A stretch of 64,000 nt of DNA from J051 sp040289295 (GCA_040289295.1 PSLA01000001.1:1-64000); one strand, 5' to 3'. Positions 1-9,059 are shown, counted from the first letter of the stretch. Made by a program: numbers and translations. The notes: generated by a model from the letters alone, not told the origin.

Positions 1-985
1 TGTCAAACACGACGCGAGCCACATCGCCTGGGTACAGCGTTGCGCGGGCAGGCGACATGTTGTATCGAATCTTCCCTTCCACCCTCGTCCGTCGCTCGAC
101 GCTCCGCAACTCGTCGAGGAACCGCACCTCCCTCGTGAACAACCCGTCGTCCGAGCCGACGACGACCCTGTTCGATTGGGGCTCCACCTGGAGGACGTAC
201 AGCGGTCGACCGTCTATGTTCAACCGGAGGCCCTTGCGCTGACCGATGGTGTAGTGCGCCACGCCTGCGTGTGTGCCGAGCACGCGCCCTCGCGTATCCA
301 CGATCTCACCTTCTTTCACGGCACTCGGGCGGGTGGCGCACAGGAACTCGCGATAGCCGCCCGCCTCACTGACAAAGCAGATCTCCTGCGAGTCCGGCTT
401 CTCGGCAACGGGCAAGCCGAGGTCCCTCGCGATGGCGCGCGTCTCCGCCTTGTCGGGCAGTTCGCCGAGCGGGAAGCGGACCCGGGCGAGCGTGACTTGG
501 TCGAGCATGTAGAGCGCGTAGGACTGATCCTTCGATGCCGCCTTTGCTCGGAGCAGCCGCCATCGTCTGTAACGCTTGTCGAAACGCGTACGGGCGTAGT
601 GCCCCGTTGCGAGCAAGGAGCAGCCGATCTCATCCGCCTTCTTCATGAGATGGTCGAATTTAATCGAGCGGTTGCACTCGAGGCATGGGTTGGGCGTTCT
701 CCCTTGCGCGTACTCGTTTAGGAAGTCCTCGATAACAAGCCTGCGAAACTCCTCCCGAAAGTTCAGCACGTAATACGGGATGCCGAGGGCACGCGCTACT
801 CGGCGGGCATCCTCGACGGCACCGAGGGAGCAGCAGCCAGCGTGTCTTGGGTCGGTCTGGCTCTGCTGCCAAATCTGCATCGTAACCCCAATCACTTGGT
901 AGCCGCGCTGGAGCAACAACGCCGCGGCGACGCTGCTGTCTACTCCGCCCGACATGGCGACGACGATTCTGGGGCGAGAAGGCAT
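1..985 (-). CDS. mnmA: tRNA-specific 2-thiouridylase MnmA (3' end outside window)
   Basis: Cytoplasmic enzyme that puts the 2-thio group on U34 of Lys, Glu and Gln tRNAs. Starts at ATG 985 and runs off the left edge, so about 328 residues are visible and the C-terminal end is missing. The PP-loop ATP-binding motif SGGVDSS is at residues 12-18. The motif NPCLECN carries the nucleophile Cys101, and the second catalytic Cys203 lies in DSQEICFV. The central TGHYAR and the C-terminal TIGQRKGL segments are also typical. It is read alone on the minus strand, 15 bases downstream of the VKOR fusion gene, with which it may be co-transcribed. The family call is very secure. Confidence 0.96.
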   Translation of the reverse strand, partial: MPSRPRIVVAMSGGVDSSVAAALLLQRGYQVIGVTMQIWQQSQTDPRHAGCCSLGAVEDARRVARALGIPYYVLNFREEFRRLVIEDFLNEYAQGRTPNPCLECNRSIKFDHLMKKADEIGCSLLATGHYARTRFDKRYRRWRLLRAKAASKDQSYALYMLDQVTLARVRFPLGELPDKAETRAIARDLGLPVAEKPDSQEICFVSEAGGYREFLCATRPSAVKEGEIVDTRGRVLGTHAGVAHYTIGQRKGLRLNIDGRPLYVLQVEPQSNRVVVGSDDGLFTREVRFLDELRSVERRTRVEGKIRYNMSPARATLYPGDVARVVFD

Positions 986-1000
986 TAGCAGAGCGATATT

Positions 1001-2158
1001 CTACCGAACTCGCCTCAAGGCAGCCTGGAACTCGGCGCCCTCGACGATGTCGCGGATGAGGCCACCGGTGGCGTAAAGCACCTTGACTCCGTCCCGTTCT
1101 TGAGGCAAGAGGACGAAAAAGTGGGGCGTGCTCTGCACGCCGAGCGCACTTGCGTCGGTCATGTCCTCTGCAACGGGCTGGAGGTATTTGCGTAGCACGT
1201 CGGTATCCTTGAACATACGGTCGAGTTCGCTTTGGGGAACCCCGCTCGCCTCTGCGACCTGGAGAATGGTCATGATGTCGTCATCGCCCTGTGCGGCGAA
1301 GAACGTGTCTATGAACTTCCAAAACTTGTCGGGGTGCCGCTCGTGGACCAGTTCGGCGGCCGCAGCCGCGTGACGGGCGAAAGCGTGTAGCTGCTGGATG
1401 GGAAAGTGCCGGAACCCCAGCCTAACCTTCCCATTCAACGGCCCGTCCAGCTGCTGCTTCATCCACGCGTGTTCGGTGGCACAAACAGGACAAAAGAGAT
1501 CCGAGAACTCGACGATCGTAATCGGCGCGTCCGCGCTGCCATAAACGATTCGCTCCTTGCCCAGAATAAGGCGAAGGAGCTCTTCTTGCGTTCGGTCCCC
1601 CTTTAAGACGACGCCGCTGTTCTCCTCGCGAATCTTGTTCAGGCTGGCGAAGCCGAACCCGAGCGACCCGGCGACTGACAGCGCGAAGATCGCTACGTAC
1701 GCTGTGTAGTTCGCGGGTCGAGCACCCGCGCCCGATTGCAGCATGGCGTACGTTTGCACGAGAAACGCGGCGGTCATCGTACCGGCGCTCATCAGGCACC
1801 ACAAGCAGGTGGCGTTCAGGATCCTTACCCCCCAGATGACCAAGCCGATCGAAATGGCGGTGCCGATCGCACTGAGGAGCCACATCGCCATACCCAACCT
1901 CGGAGAGCGCTCAGGCCCCAACACCCCGCGCGCGAATGACATCAACGCAAGCAGGAAGTAGCCCCCGGCGCCGAACAATGCGATCGGGACGCCCAAGAAC
2001 ATACTGTTTTTGGGCTTGGCAATCTCGTCGCAGCCACCCTGCACTTCGCCGCAGGGCGGGCTGACGCCCGCAAGGTGATGCACGCCGATGTAAACGGCAA
2101 CAAAAAGTCCTATGCAGACGAGGACAAAGAAGATTCGGTTAGCCCATTCAGCGCGCAT
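1001..2158 (-). CDS. VKOR-DsbA fusion, membrane disulfide-forming protein
   Basis: 385 residues. The N-terminal half is a vitamin K epoxide reductase (VKOR) domain of about four or five membrane segments, with loop cysteines Cys36 and Cys43 and the quinone-proximal pair CLWC (118-121). A further membrane segment near residue 155 leads to a DsbA/thioredoxin-like domain with active site CPVC (223-226) in the context VEFSDLFCPVC. By family knowledge VKOR passes electrons from the thioredoxin-like domain to quinone, so this single chain should do the work of DsbA plus DsbB in the periplasm. DsbD, which works in the reducing direction, is at 56178-58187. Start ATG 2158 gives an N-terminal membrane helix straight away. 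Confidence 0.93.
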   Translation of the reverse strand: MRAEWANRIFFVLVCIGLFVAVYIGVHHLAGVSPPCGEVQGGCDEIAKPKNSMFLGVPIALFGAGGYFLLALMSFARGVLGPERSPRLGMAMWLLSAIGTAISIGLVIWGVRILNATCLWCLMSAGTMTAAFLVQTYAMLQSGAGARPANYTAYVAIFALSVAGSLGFGFASLNKIREENSGVVLKGDRTQEELLRLILGKERIVYGSADAPITIVEFSDLFCPVCATEHAWMKQQLDGPLNGKVRLGFRHFPIQQLHAFARHAAAAAELVHERHPDKFWKFIDTFFAAQGDDDIMTILQVAEASGVPQSELDRMFKDTDVLRKYLQPVAEDMTDASALGVQSTPHFFVLLPQERDGVKVLYATGGLIRDIVEGAEFQAALRRVR

Positions 2159-2418
2159 CCGCTCGGATTATACGGTTTCTACGCCCCACGCCCCTCAGAT
2201 GAAACCCCAGGCGGGGATTGGGCGTCAGAAGATATGCGCATGTCCTCCGGGGGTCGTTGCGGAGCCACCGAAAGGTGGCGCTGCCTTCGACCCTCGTTCT
2301 TTTTCGGAGCAGGCAAGCGGCTCCCGGCCCGCCCCGTTCGGGCACGGCACGGGAATCCGGGAACCGCTTCGGCCTCGGAATTGTTGAACCCTATGCGGGG
2401 AACTCCCGCGGAAAGAAG

Positions 2419-3030
2419 ATGCAAAGCACGGCTCAGAGTATGCAGGAGACCGACCAGGCGCGCTTCAACGAGTTGATGCGCCGAACGTACCGCAAGGTGT
2501 ACAACATGGCGTATCGCCTCTCCGGCAACCGGGCTGACGCGGAAGATCTCACCCAAGAAGCCTATTTTCGGGCCTATCGGAGCTTTGACACCTACGAAGC
2601 CTCAAAGCCGTTCGAGAACTGGATATTTCGCATCGTTACGCGGCTTTTCTTGGATTTGCTGCGCTATCGGCGCCGCCGTGTCCAGACGGTTTCGTATGAT
2701 GCGCCGTTGCAGGCAGACGGCGTTGACGAGCAGGTGTACCTTGACAGCGCCGACGAACGGGACAACCCTGAAGAGACCTTGATCCGGTCCTCGCTCAGTG
2801 AAGCCATGCAGCGGGCGCTACTTTCGTTGTCGCCCCAACAGCGACTTTTGGTAGTCCTGGCAGACATCGAGGGCATCCCGTATCAAGACATCGCGGAGAT
2901 GCTGGATACGCCTGTGGGAACCATCCGAAGTAGGTTGCACCGGATCCACAAGACGTTGCGCTCGCGACTCGAGAAGTACGATGCGGAGCGGGCGGTGGTC
3001 AGCGCCGAGTTCCTTCCGACGAACGCCTGA
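2419..3030 (+). CDS. ECF-type RNA polymerase sigma factor
   Basis: 203 residues from ATG 2419, chosen because the purine-rich GAAAGAAG sits just upstream and residues before it show no sigma character. The reading frame is open further upstream. Sigma region 2 is clear (YNMAYRLSGNRADAEDLTQEAYFRAYRSF, quoted in part) with the usual NWIFRIVTRLFLDLLR segment. Region 4 follows (LSPQQRLLVVLADIEGIPYQDIAEMLDTPVGTIRSRLHR in outline) and binds the -35 element. It is divergent from the VKOR fusion gene and no anti-sigma gene lies next to it, so its signal is unknown. The linker between regions 2 and 4 is acidic and rather long for the group. Confidence 0.93.
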   Translation: MQSTAQSMQETDQARFNELMRRTYRKVYNMAYRLSGNRADAEDLTQEAYFRAYRSFDTYEASKPFENWIFRIVTRLFLDLLRYRRRRVQTVSYDAPLQADGVDEQVYLDSADERDNPEETLIRSSLSEAMQRALLSLSPQQRLLVVLADIEGIPYQDIAEMLDTPVGTIRSRLHRIHKTLRSRLEKYDAERAVVSAEFLPTNA

Positions 3031-3094
3031 GCCTCTGCAGGCTTCTGCGAACCATGTATGCTTTTGGGTAAGCTTTCATCGGAAGAAGAATAAG

Positions 3095-4189
3095 ATGGCA
3101 GACACGTTTCCGATTCGAGACATTGATCACGTCAGATTTTATTGCGGCAACGCCAAGCACACGGCAGAGTGGTACCGCCGCATTTTCGGCTTTGACATCA
3201 TCGCCTACTCGGGCCTTGAGACGGGCAACCGGCAGGAGGCCGCATACCTCTTGCAGCAGGGTCGGATAAGGCTTCTTGTCTGTTCTCCGCTGATCCCGGA
3301 CCACCCGATTGCGCCACTCCTTGGTCGGCACGGGGACTTCGTGCGCGACATCGCGATGGAAGTGGACGACGTCGACGATGCGTTCACGAAAGCAACCGAA
3401 CACGGGGCGGAGGCAGCGTACGAACCGCAGACGTTGGAGGATGACTTCGGCAAGGTGCGCATCGCCGGGATCAAGACGTACGGCGACGTAATCCACACGT
3501 TCATCAATCGCGACTCCTTCTCGGGTCTGTTCATGCCCAACTTCCAGCCCAAGAACCGCAAGGGAAACGGCGTTGGCCTTGAGTTTATTGACCACATCGT
3601 CGGCAACGTCGAATGGAACGGAATGAACAAGTGGGTGGAGTGGTACAAGAACGTGCTTGGGTTCGAGCAACTGGTGCATTTCGACGACAAGGACATCTCG
3701 ACAGAATACACGGCACTCATGTCTAAGGTGATGCAGAACGGCAACGGCCGGATCAAGTTCCCCATCAACGAACCTGCCGAGGGCAAAAAGAAGTCCCAGA
3801 TCGAGGAGTACCTCGAGTTCCATGGCGGTGCCGGAGTGCAGCACATCGCCATGCACACCAGCGACATCCTTGCGACCATTCGTCAGCTGCGAGAGAACGA
3901 CGTCGAGTTCCTTAGCGTGCCAGAGACGTACTACGACGACGTGTTGGAACGTGTCGGCAAGATTGACGAACCGATCGCGGCGCTGCGTGACCTGGGGATT
4001 CTCGTGGACCGCGACGACGAAGGCTACCTGCTGCAGCTCTTCACCAAGCCGATCGAAGACCGCCCGACGCTGTTCTTCGAGATCATCCAGCGTAAAGGCG
4101 CGAAGTCGTTTGGCAAGGGGAACTTTAAGGCGCTCTTCGAGGCGATCGAGCGCGAGCAGATGCTGCGCGGCACACTCGAGAAGGCTTAG
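3095..4189 (+). CDS. hpd: 4-hydroxyphenylpyruvate dioxygenase
   Basis: 364 residues from ATG 3095, with GGAAGAAG a few bases upstream. It converts 4-hydroxyphenylpyruvate to homogentisate in tyrosine breakdown, using non-haem iron and O2. Two VOC/glyoxalase-fold halves are visible. The three iron ligands of the family can be placed as His167 (FIDHIVGN), His250 (GVQHIAMH) and Glu329 (LFFEIIQRKG), and the length is right for a bacterial enzyme. No homogentisate dioxygenase or other pathway gene is adjacent, so the rest of the route must be elsewhere. It stands between the ECF sigma factor and the M16 peptidase on the same strand, with 64 bases before it. Confidence 0.96.
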   Translation: MADTFPIRDIDHVRFYCGNAKHTAEWYRRIFGFDIIAYSGLETGNRQEAAYLLQQGRIRLLVCSPLIPDHPIAPLLGRHGDFVRDIAMEVDDVDDAFTKATEHGAEAAYEPQTLEDDFGKVRIAGIKTYGDVIHTFINRDSFSGLFMPNFQPKNRKGNGVGLEFIDHIVGNVEWNGMNKWVEWYKNVLGFEQLVHFDDKDISTEYTALMSKVMQNGNGRIKFPINEPAEGKKKSQIEEYLEFHGGAGVQHIAMHTSDILATIRQLRENDVEFLSVPETYYDDVLERVGKIDEPIAALRDLGILVDRDDEGYLLQLFTKPIEDRPTLFFEIIQRKGAKSFGKGNFKALFEAIEREQMLRGTLEKA

Positions 4190-4226
4190 AAACGACCGTC
4201 GGCCGGTCGGGTAGGCTGCGACGAGG

Positions 4227-5453
4227 ATGTCGCAGGTGCTTACATTCGTTTTGCCGAATGGCGTGCGCGTTGTTTCCGAGCCGTTTGATTCCGTACAGTC
4301 CGTTGCCGTGGGCGTTTGGTGTCACACCGGCAGCCGACTGGAATCGGATCGGCAGGCAGGCGTCAGCCACCTGATCGAGCACATGCTGTTCAAGGGGACG
4401 CAACGGCGCACAGCTGAGGAGATAGCACAGGAGATCGAGGGCCGAGGCGGACATCTGAACGCCTTCACCTCCAAAGAGAGCACGTGCTACTACGCTCGGG
4501 TGCTTTCCGGCGACCTCGACACTGCGCTTGACGTTCTTTGCGACATGCTCCTCAACTCGCTCTTCGAACCCGAGGAATTAGAGAAGGAGAAGCGCGTCAT
4601 TCAGGAGGAGATTCGGAAGTACGAGGACAGCCCAGAAGAGTTAGTGCACGATCTGCACGCACGGAACCTGTGGCGAGAGCACCCGCTCGGTCGACCGATC
4701 ATCGGCACGCATGAATCCGTTGGCTCGTTCAAGCGAGAAGACTGCCTCGGCTACATGGGCGAGCGGTACGTAGCAGGCAAGACGCTCGTCGCCATCGCCG
4801 GCAACCACGACCCTGAGGCGGCACGCGCGACCGTCGAGCGCCTGCTGGGTCCTCTGGAGCGAGATTTTAGCCTGCCCGTGGAACCACCCGTACCCGGCGA
4901 ACCGTCCGAGTCATTCGTAGAGCGCGAGGTGGAGCAGGTGCATTTCTGCATCGGCGGCGAAGGCCCGAATTCGTATAGCGAGGAGCGGTACAGTATGGCG
5001 GTGCTGGATTCGCTTCTGGGCGGCAGCATGAGCAGCCGCCTCTTTCAACTGATCCGAGAGCAGCGGGGCCTCGCTTACGCGATCGGGTCGTATATGGCAA
5101 CGTATCGCGAGGCGGGGGCGTTCACCATCTATGGCGGCACGAGCAAGGCCAACTTCGAGGAGGTCCGCGCCCTGGTTCGCCAGGAACTGGAGCGGCTGCG
5201 CTCCGCTGAGGTGCCGCTGGAAGATCTCGAGCGGGCCAAGCGGCTGTTAGTCGGCTCAAAGGTAATGGCACTCGAAGCCACATCCAACCGGATGCGGCGC
5301 TTGGCTGCGAACGAGCTCACGTACGGGCGAGACATCCCTCTGGACGAGGTGATCGCCGCGGTCCAAAGGACGACGCCAGGGGACGTGCGGGCGCTGGCGG
5401 AACGCTATCTGGACCCCGACGCCATGAGCGTTACGGCCATAGTTCCGGGGTAG
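4227..5453 (+). CDS. M16 family zinc metallopeptidase (processing-protease-like)
   Basis: 408 residues, the usual size for a single-chain two-domain M16B peptidase. The inverted zinc motif HLIEH is at residues 48-52 (His48, Glu51, His52), followed by FKGTQRRTAEEI, typical of the pitrilysin / mitochondrial-processing-peptidase clan. A second inactive M16 half follows, with the conserved LDSLLGGSMSSRLFQLIRE and GLAYAIGSY segments. The predicted role is cytoplasmic degradation of small peptides; the exact substrate cannot be read from sequence. It is read 37 bases after hpd and may share its transcript. No signal peptide is seen. Confidence 0.92.
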   Translation: MSQVLTFVLPNGVRVVSEPFDSVQSVAVGVWCHTGSRLESDRQAGVSHLIEHMLFKGTQRRTAEEIAQEIEGRGGHLNAFTSKESTCYYARVLSGDLDTALDVLCDMLLNSLFEPEELEKEKRVIQEEIRKYEDSPEELVHDLHARNLWREHPLGRPIIGTHESVGSFKREDCLGYMGERYVAGKTLVAIAGNHDPEAARATVERLLGPLERDFSLPVEPPVPGEPSESFVEREVEQVHFCIGGEGPNSYSEERYSMAVLDSLLGGSMSSRLFQLIREQRGLAYAIGSYMATYREAGAFTIYGGTSKANFEEVRALVRQELERLRSAEVPLEDLERAKRLLVGSKVMALEATSNRMRRLAANELTYGRDIPLDEVIAAVQRTTPGDVRALAERYLDPDAMSVTAIVPG

Positions 5454-5536
5454 CGGCAGTTTTCCATACCCTCGACAACCTCGCTTAGAGTAAGATAGCA
5501 GCCGCGGCTTTTTAGCGGGAGAGCGCGTCTATTACA

Positions 5537-6115
5537 ATGGGCAAAGGATTGGAACACGACAACGAAGCTGCGGAGAGGAGGATCGTGAGCATGCTCGCCG
5601 CAGGGGATGGCTCGGCGCTGGATGAATTGTATGCGCTGTACGCTCCCCGCATCTATCGGTACACGTACCGCATGCTCAACAACGCGGCCGACGCGGAGGA
5701 CGCCACACAGGAGACGTTTTATCGAGTAATGCGAAAGTCGCGCGACCTAAGGGCGGACGCGGCTTTTCGCACCTGGATATTCCGCATCGCCAGGAACCTG
5801 TGTATCGACCGCATCCGCCAACAGCCGCTGGTTGACCTTCCGATGGACGCCACGATCGGCGCCCCCGAGGAGCAGACGGCCCTGCACATCACGGTCCGCC
5901 AAGCGCTGAACGAACTGCCGCAGGAGTACCGCGAGCCGCTTATCCTCTGCGATATCGAGGAGATAACCGCTAACGAAGCAGCGGAGATCTTAAACCTCTC
6001 AGTGCCGGCGCTGAAGTCGCGCCTCTATCGAGGGCGCAAGGCACTGAAAGAGCGCCTCGGTCAAGCAGTTGAGGAGATACGACGTGAGAAGCATAGACAT
6101 CCGAAGTCTGATTGA
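5537..6115 (+). CDS. ECF-type RNA polymerase sigma factor with coupled regulator
   Basis: 192 residues. Region 2 contains DELYALYAPRIYRYTYRMLNN in outline, then the DAEDATQETFYRVM segment and the FRTWIFRIARNLCIDRIR helix; region 4 contains LPQEYREPLILCDIEEITANEAAEILNLSVPALKSRLYRGRKAL in outline. Its 3' end overlaps the next gene, and the anti-sigma-like product starts inside it, so the two are translationally coupled. That pairing makes this a signal-controlled sigma factor, unlike the lone ECF gene at 2419. The A/T-rich CTATTACAAT just before the ATG could be promoter-like, but this is weak. The target regulon cannot be read from the window. Confidence 0.93.
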   Translation: MGKGLEHDNEAAERRIVSMLAAGDGSALDELYALYAPRIYRYTYRMLNNAADAEDATQETFYRVMRKSRDLRADAAFRTWIFRIARNLCIDRIRQQPLVDLPMDATIGAPEEQTALHITVRQALNELPQEYREPLILCDIEEITANEAAEILNLSVPALKSRLYRGRKALKERLGQAVEEIRREKHRHPKSD

Positions 6116-6398
6116 CCTGTACCTGGATGACGAACTGCCGGTCGAGTTGGCCAGCGAGTTCATGCAGGCTATGCACGAGGACGACGATCTCGCACAAGAG
6201 GTCGCCGCCCGTCGCAAGATGCGCGACCTGATCCACGCAGCCTACGACGAGGACGACATGACGGAAGAGCAGTACGTACGTGTCGCTCAGGCTGTGCGAC
6301 AGCGTGCGCTCGAATTGGGCTATTCCTGGCGAAGGTGGCAGGGCCCGCAGATGGAACTGCCACTCAACCAGGACCAGCCGACACTTCTCTCAGGATGA
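6084..6398 (+). CDS. Small anti-sigma-factor-like protein
   Basis: 104 residues from GTG 6084. I prefer this start to the in-frame TTG at 6069 because GAGGAG (6071-6076) is an excellent ribosome site seven bases before the GTG. The N-terminus (IDLYLDDELPVELASEF) has the short helix typical of anti-sigma domains that clamp an ECF factor. No His-Cys-Cys zinc motif and no membrane segment is visible, so it would be a soluble, non-ZAS version. It overlaps the sigma gene at 5537-6115 by 32 bases and is followed by dnaN after 17 bases. The function is inferred mainly from that coupling. Confidence 0.7.
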   Translation: MRSIDIRSLIDLYLDDELPVELASEFMQAMHEDDDLAQEVAARRKMRDLIHAAYDEDDMTEEQYVRVAQAVRQRALELGYSWRRWQGPQMELPLNQDQPTLLSG

Positions 6399-6415
6399 AA
6401 AGGAGGACTTGAAGC

Positions 6416-7525
6416 GTGATTCTCGATTGCCCAAGAAGAGATCTATTCGATGCTGTGCAGTTGGCCGGTGTACCAGCCACCGGCCGACAGTCCACTCTGC
6501 CGATGTTGCAGAGCCTGCTCGTGCAGGCTGACGATAGCGGCATCCGCCTCGTTGGTTGCGACGGAGAAATGTGGGTCGAGCGCACCATCCCCTCCGTGGT
6601 CACCGAGACCGGCGCGATCACCCTGAACGCGCGGCTGCTGGGCGAGTTCCTCGGCCGCCTGCCAGACGGCGACGTGCACATCGAACAGGCGAACTCCTCG
6701 TCCGTCCGCATGTCTCTCGGCAGCACCGATTTCCGCATGGTTACTGGACACCAGGTAGAGGACTTTCCGGAGGTTCCTGGCGTTACCGCCGAGGCCCAAC
6801 TGACGATGAACTTCGGCGAGTTTTGCCACATGATCGACAGCGTGGAATTCGCAGTCGCCCCTGACACCCAAGGACGGCCAATTCTCACCGGGGTACTTTT
6901 TTCCTACGACGGCGAGACCCTCCGTACCGTAGCCACTGACACGCATCGCCTTGCCGTGTGTGCAAAGGGCCTCACCGGGCTGGGTAATTCGGTCGAGGTC
7001 GTTGTTCCACTGCGCGCACTAACGGTAATCAAGCGCCTGCCTGTATCCACAGACAGCGACCTAACTCTCACGATTGGAGAGCGACGACTGATAGTTGCAA
7101 CCGATGGCGCCCGAGTGGTAGCGCAACTGCTCGAAGGCACCTTCCCCCCCTACGAACGCGTCATCCCCCAAGAAGCGACAAGGCGGTGGATCGTGGATCG
7201 GGAAGAAGTCCTTTCCGCGATCCGGCGCGAACTCATCCTAGCGCGCGAAAACTCGAACCGCATCATCCTTCGCTCGGAAGGCGATAAGCTCTACCTCACC
7301 GCCCGAAGCGAAGGTCTTGGCGAGGGCAAAGACGAGGTTAGTGTCGCTAAAGAGGGTGACGATATCGAAATCGCCTTTAACGGCAAGTACCTGCTTGACG
7401 CCCTCGAGGTCATGCCAACGAAGAGCGCCATGCTTGAAATGACCGAGCGCGACCGAGCCGCTGTCCTCAAGCCCGCGGAGGACGAGCCCGGGTTCCTGTG
7501 CGTCATCATGCCGATGGCGATGTAA
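6416..7525 (+). CDS. dnaN: DNA polymerase III beta sliding clamp
   Basis: 369 residues from GTG 6416, preceded by AAGGAGGA at good spacing. Three clamp repeats are visible: residues up to about 115, then 120-245, then the last third. Diagnostic segments are LPMLQSLL in repeat one, GRPILTGVLF and VATDTHRLAV in repeat two, and the C-terminal FLCVIMPMAM, where the clamp ends in the usual VMPM tail. It forms the ring that tethers the replicative polymerase and many repair proteins to DNA. dnaA and recF are not adjacent; the gene instead follows a sigma/anti-sigma pair, which is an unusual place for dnaN. Confidence 0.97.
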   Translation: MILDCPRRDLFDAVQLAGVPATGRQSTLPMLQSLLVQADDSGIRLVGCDGEMWVERTIPSVVTETGAITLNARLLGEFLGRLPDGDVHIEQANSSSVRMSLGSTDFRMVTGHQVEDFPEVPGVTAEAQLTMNFGEFCHMIDSVEFAVAPDTQGRPILTGVLFSYDGETLRTVATDTHRLAVCAKGLTGLGNSVEVVVPLRALTVIKRLPVSTDSDLTLTIGERRLIVATDGARVVAQLLEGTFPPYERVIPQEATRRWIVDREEVLSAIRRELILARENSNRIILRSEGDKLYLTARSEGLGEGKDEVSVAKEGDDIEIAFNGKYLLDALEVMPTKSAMLEMTERDRAAVLKPAEDEPGFLCVIMPMAM

Positions 7526-8014
7526 GTGACCTCGGACTACCTCAGCCAATGGGACACAGGCCGCAGGACGCCCATCCTCGATGCACCAGGCTCCGTGCTC
7601 GTTACGCCTCTACACCAATGGGCACGCCTTTCTTCGGTACCGGATCGGCGACTGGGCGACGCTCGGTGAGTGTGACTGCGGGCGTTTCTTCCCTGCTCTT
7701 GCAGGCATCGAACGAAGGGCGATCGCACAAATCCGACGTAAGGATGGCAGCAACCCCATGTCACCCAAGCTGATTGATTTGCTCGGCGCAGTGCCCGGAT
7801 TGCGACGCTTCCAACTTCTTCAACTTGCGTGGGACAGCTTTGAAACTCTGCTCATCACCGAGCCGGGGGCGTTCGAGACAGTGGCGAGTACGTGCGAGAG
7901 TACGTTGGAGACCCCGGTGTCCGGGCCGAGTCGAAACGTGTGGAGGAACTCCCGCTCTCACCATCCGGTAAGTTTGAAAAGATCTGCTGGGTCGGGTCGG
8001 AACCAACGAAATGA
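7526..8014 (+). pseudogene. Decayed C-terminal part of a PaaK/CapK-like adenylate-forming ligase
   Basis: Only the last third of a phenylacetate-CoA-ligase-like protein is present, directly after the dnaN stop. Reading frame one gives SVLVTPLHQWA; the match then jumps one frame near 7620 to LRYRIGDWATLGECDCGRF, the conserved RYRxGD region, and on through RRKDGSNPMSPKLIDLLG. Near 7885 it returns to the first frame with EYVREYVGDPGVRAESKRV and ends LPLSPSGKFEKICWV, the classic C-terminal lysine region. So two compensating frameshifts lie about 265 bases apart, and the N-terminal 250 or more residues are gone. The stop overlaps the ATG of the next (also broken) gene in an ATGA, so the two were once an operon. 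Assembly error for the shifts is possible. Confidence 0.8.
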
Positions 8015-9059
8015 GAAGAGCCCCTACACCGGCTAGGTGCAGCGTCCTTGCCACGGTAGTCGCGGCTGCCCTGCTCGCTGCCCAAAGCCATCAAGGCGGA
8101 TCGACGAGCATCGGGATTTCACCCGCGCGCCTAAAGCAGCACGTTGAGTACCTCGCTGCGGATACCCTACAAGGCCGGGCTGCAGGCACGCCCGGCGATG
8201 AGAAGGCGGCGGAGTACATCGCCGCTCGATTCCGAGAGGTCGGCCTTAAGCCCCTCGCCAGCGGCGGGTACTTCCAGGTCGCCAGGGGAGTCGCCGTCCG
8301 CACCCGCGAGGGCAGCGCGACAGTTGACCAGCGGAACGTCATCGGTTGGGTCGAAGGCTCGGCCCCTGATCTGTGCAAAGAGTACGTCATCGTGTCGGCG
8401 CACTACGACCACTTAGGTGCCCGGCTGGGAGAGGGAGACGCAATCTTCAACGGCGCGAACGACAACGTAAGCGGCGTCGCGGGGATGATCGAGGCCGCCC
8501 GCGCTCTGACAAGCTCGAACGTGAAGCCGAAGCGATCCATCGTGTTCGTTGCATTCTACGGCGAGGAGCGTGGGATGCTGGGATCCAGGTATTACGCTGC
8601 GAACCCGCCCTTTCCTCTGCGTGACACAATCGCAGTGCTGAATTTGGAACAGATTGGGAGAACCGACGACACCGACGGTCCACAGATCAAGCGCGTTTCC
8701 CTGACTGCCTTTGAATAGTCCATTGTATCGCATATCGTGAACACTGCGGGCGCCGCGCATGGCGTCGAGGTATATAAGCATCCACAGAACAGCGACGCCT
8801 ATTTTCTTCGCAGTGACAACGGCGGCTTTGCTCACGCGGGGGTGCCTGCGCACACCTTAACGTTGCATTTGCGTTCGCAGATTATCACGGCGTTGACGAC
8901 GAGGCGGATCGGCTCGACTACGAGAACATGGCTCTGGTGTGCGATGTCATCGCCGACGCTGTGTTGCGCCTCTCGAATGCGGAGAATCCGCCCAAGTGGA
9001 CCGATGTTCCCGCAGCCCAACCGTATCTTGAGCGATGGAAGCGACTGCGCGGCGGATAG
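8011..9059 (+). pseudogene. Broken M28-family aminopeptidase
   Basis: Starts at ATG 8011 with a signal peptide (LATVVAAALLAAQS), then an M28 zinc peptidase domain: HYDHLGA, GANDNVSG and FYGEERGMLGS hold the expected metal and catalytic residues. An in-frame TAG at 8716-8718 interrupts the protein after LTAFE. Homology continues in the same frame (SIVSHIVNTAGAAHGVEVYKHP, in part; GVPAHTL) and then shifts frame near 8862 into FAFADYHGVDDEADRLDYEN, ending at TAG 9057. One nonsense codon plus one frameshift make a functional full-length product unlikely. An exported, truncated 235-residue chain lacking the last zinc ligand region could still be made. Confidence 0.85.

Noticed and set aside
5501..5515. 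Terminator from AGCCGCGGCT followed by TTTT
   Set aside because: The palindrome leaves only four pairs and a two-base loop, so no stable hairpin; it also lies just before a start codon.
6069..6083. TTG 6069 as start of the anti-sigma-like gene
   Set aside because: GAGGAG is placed for the GTG at 6084 and would be inside the coding region if TTG were used.
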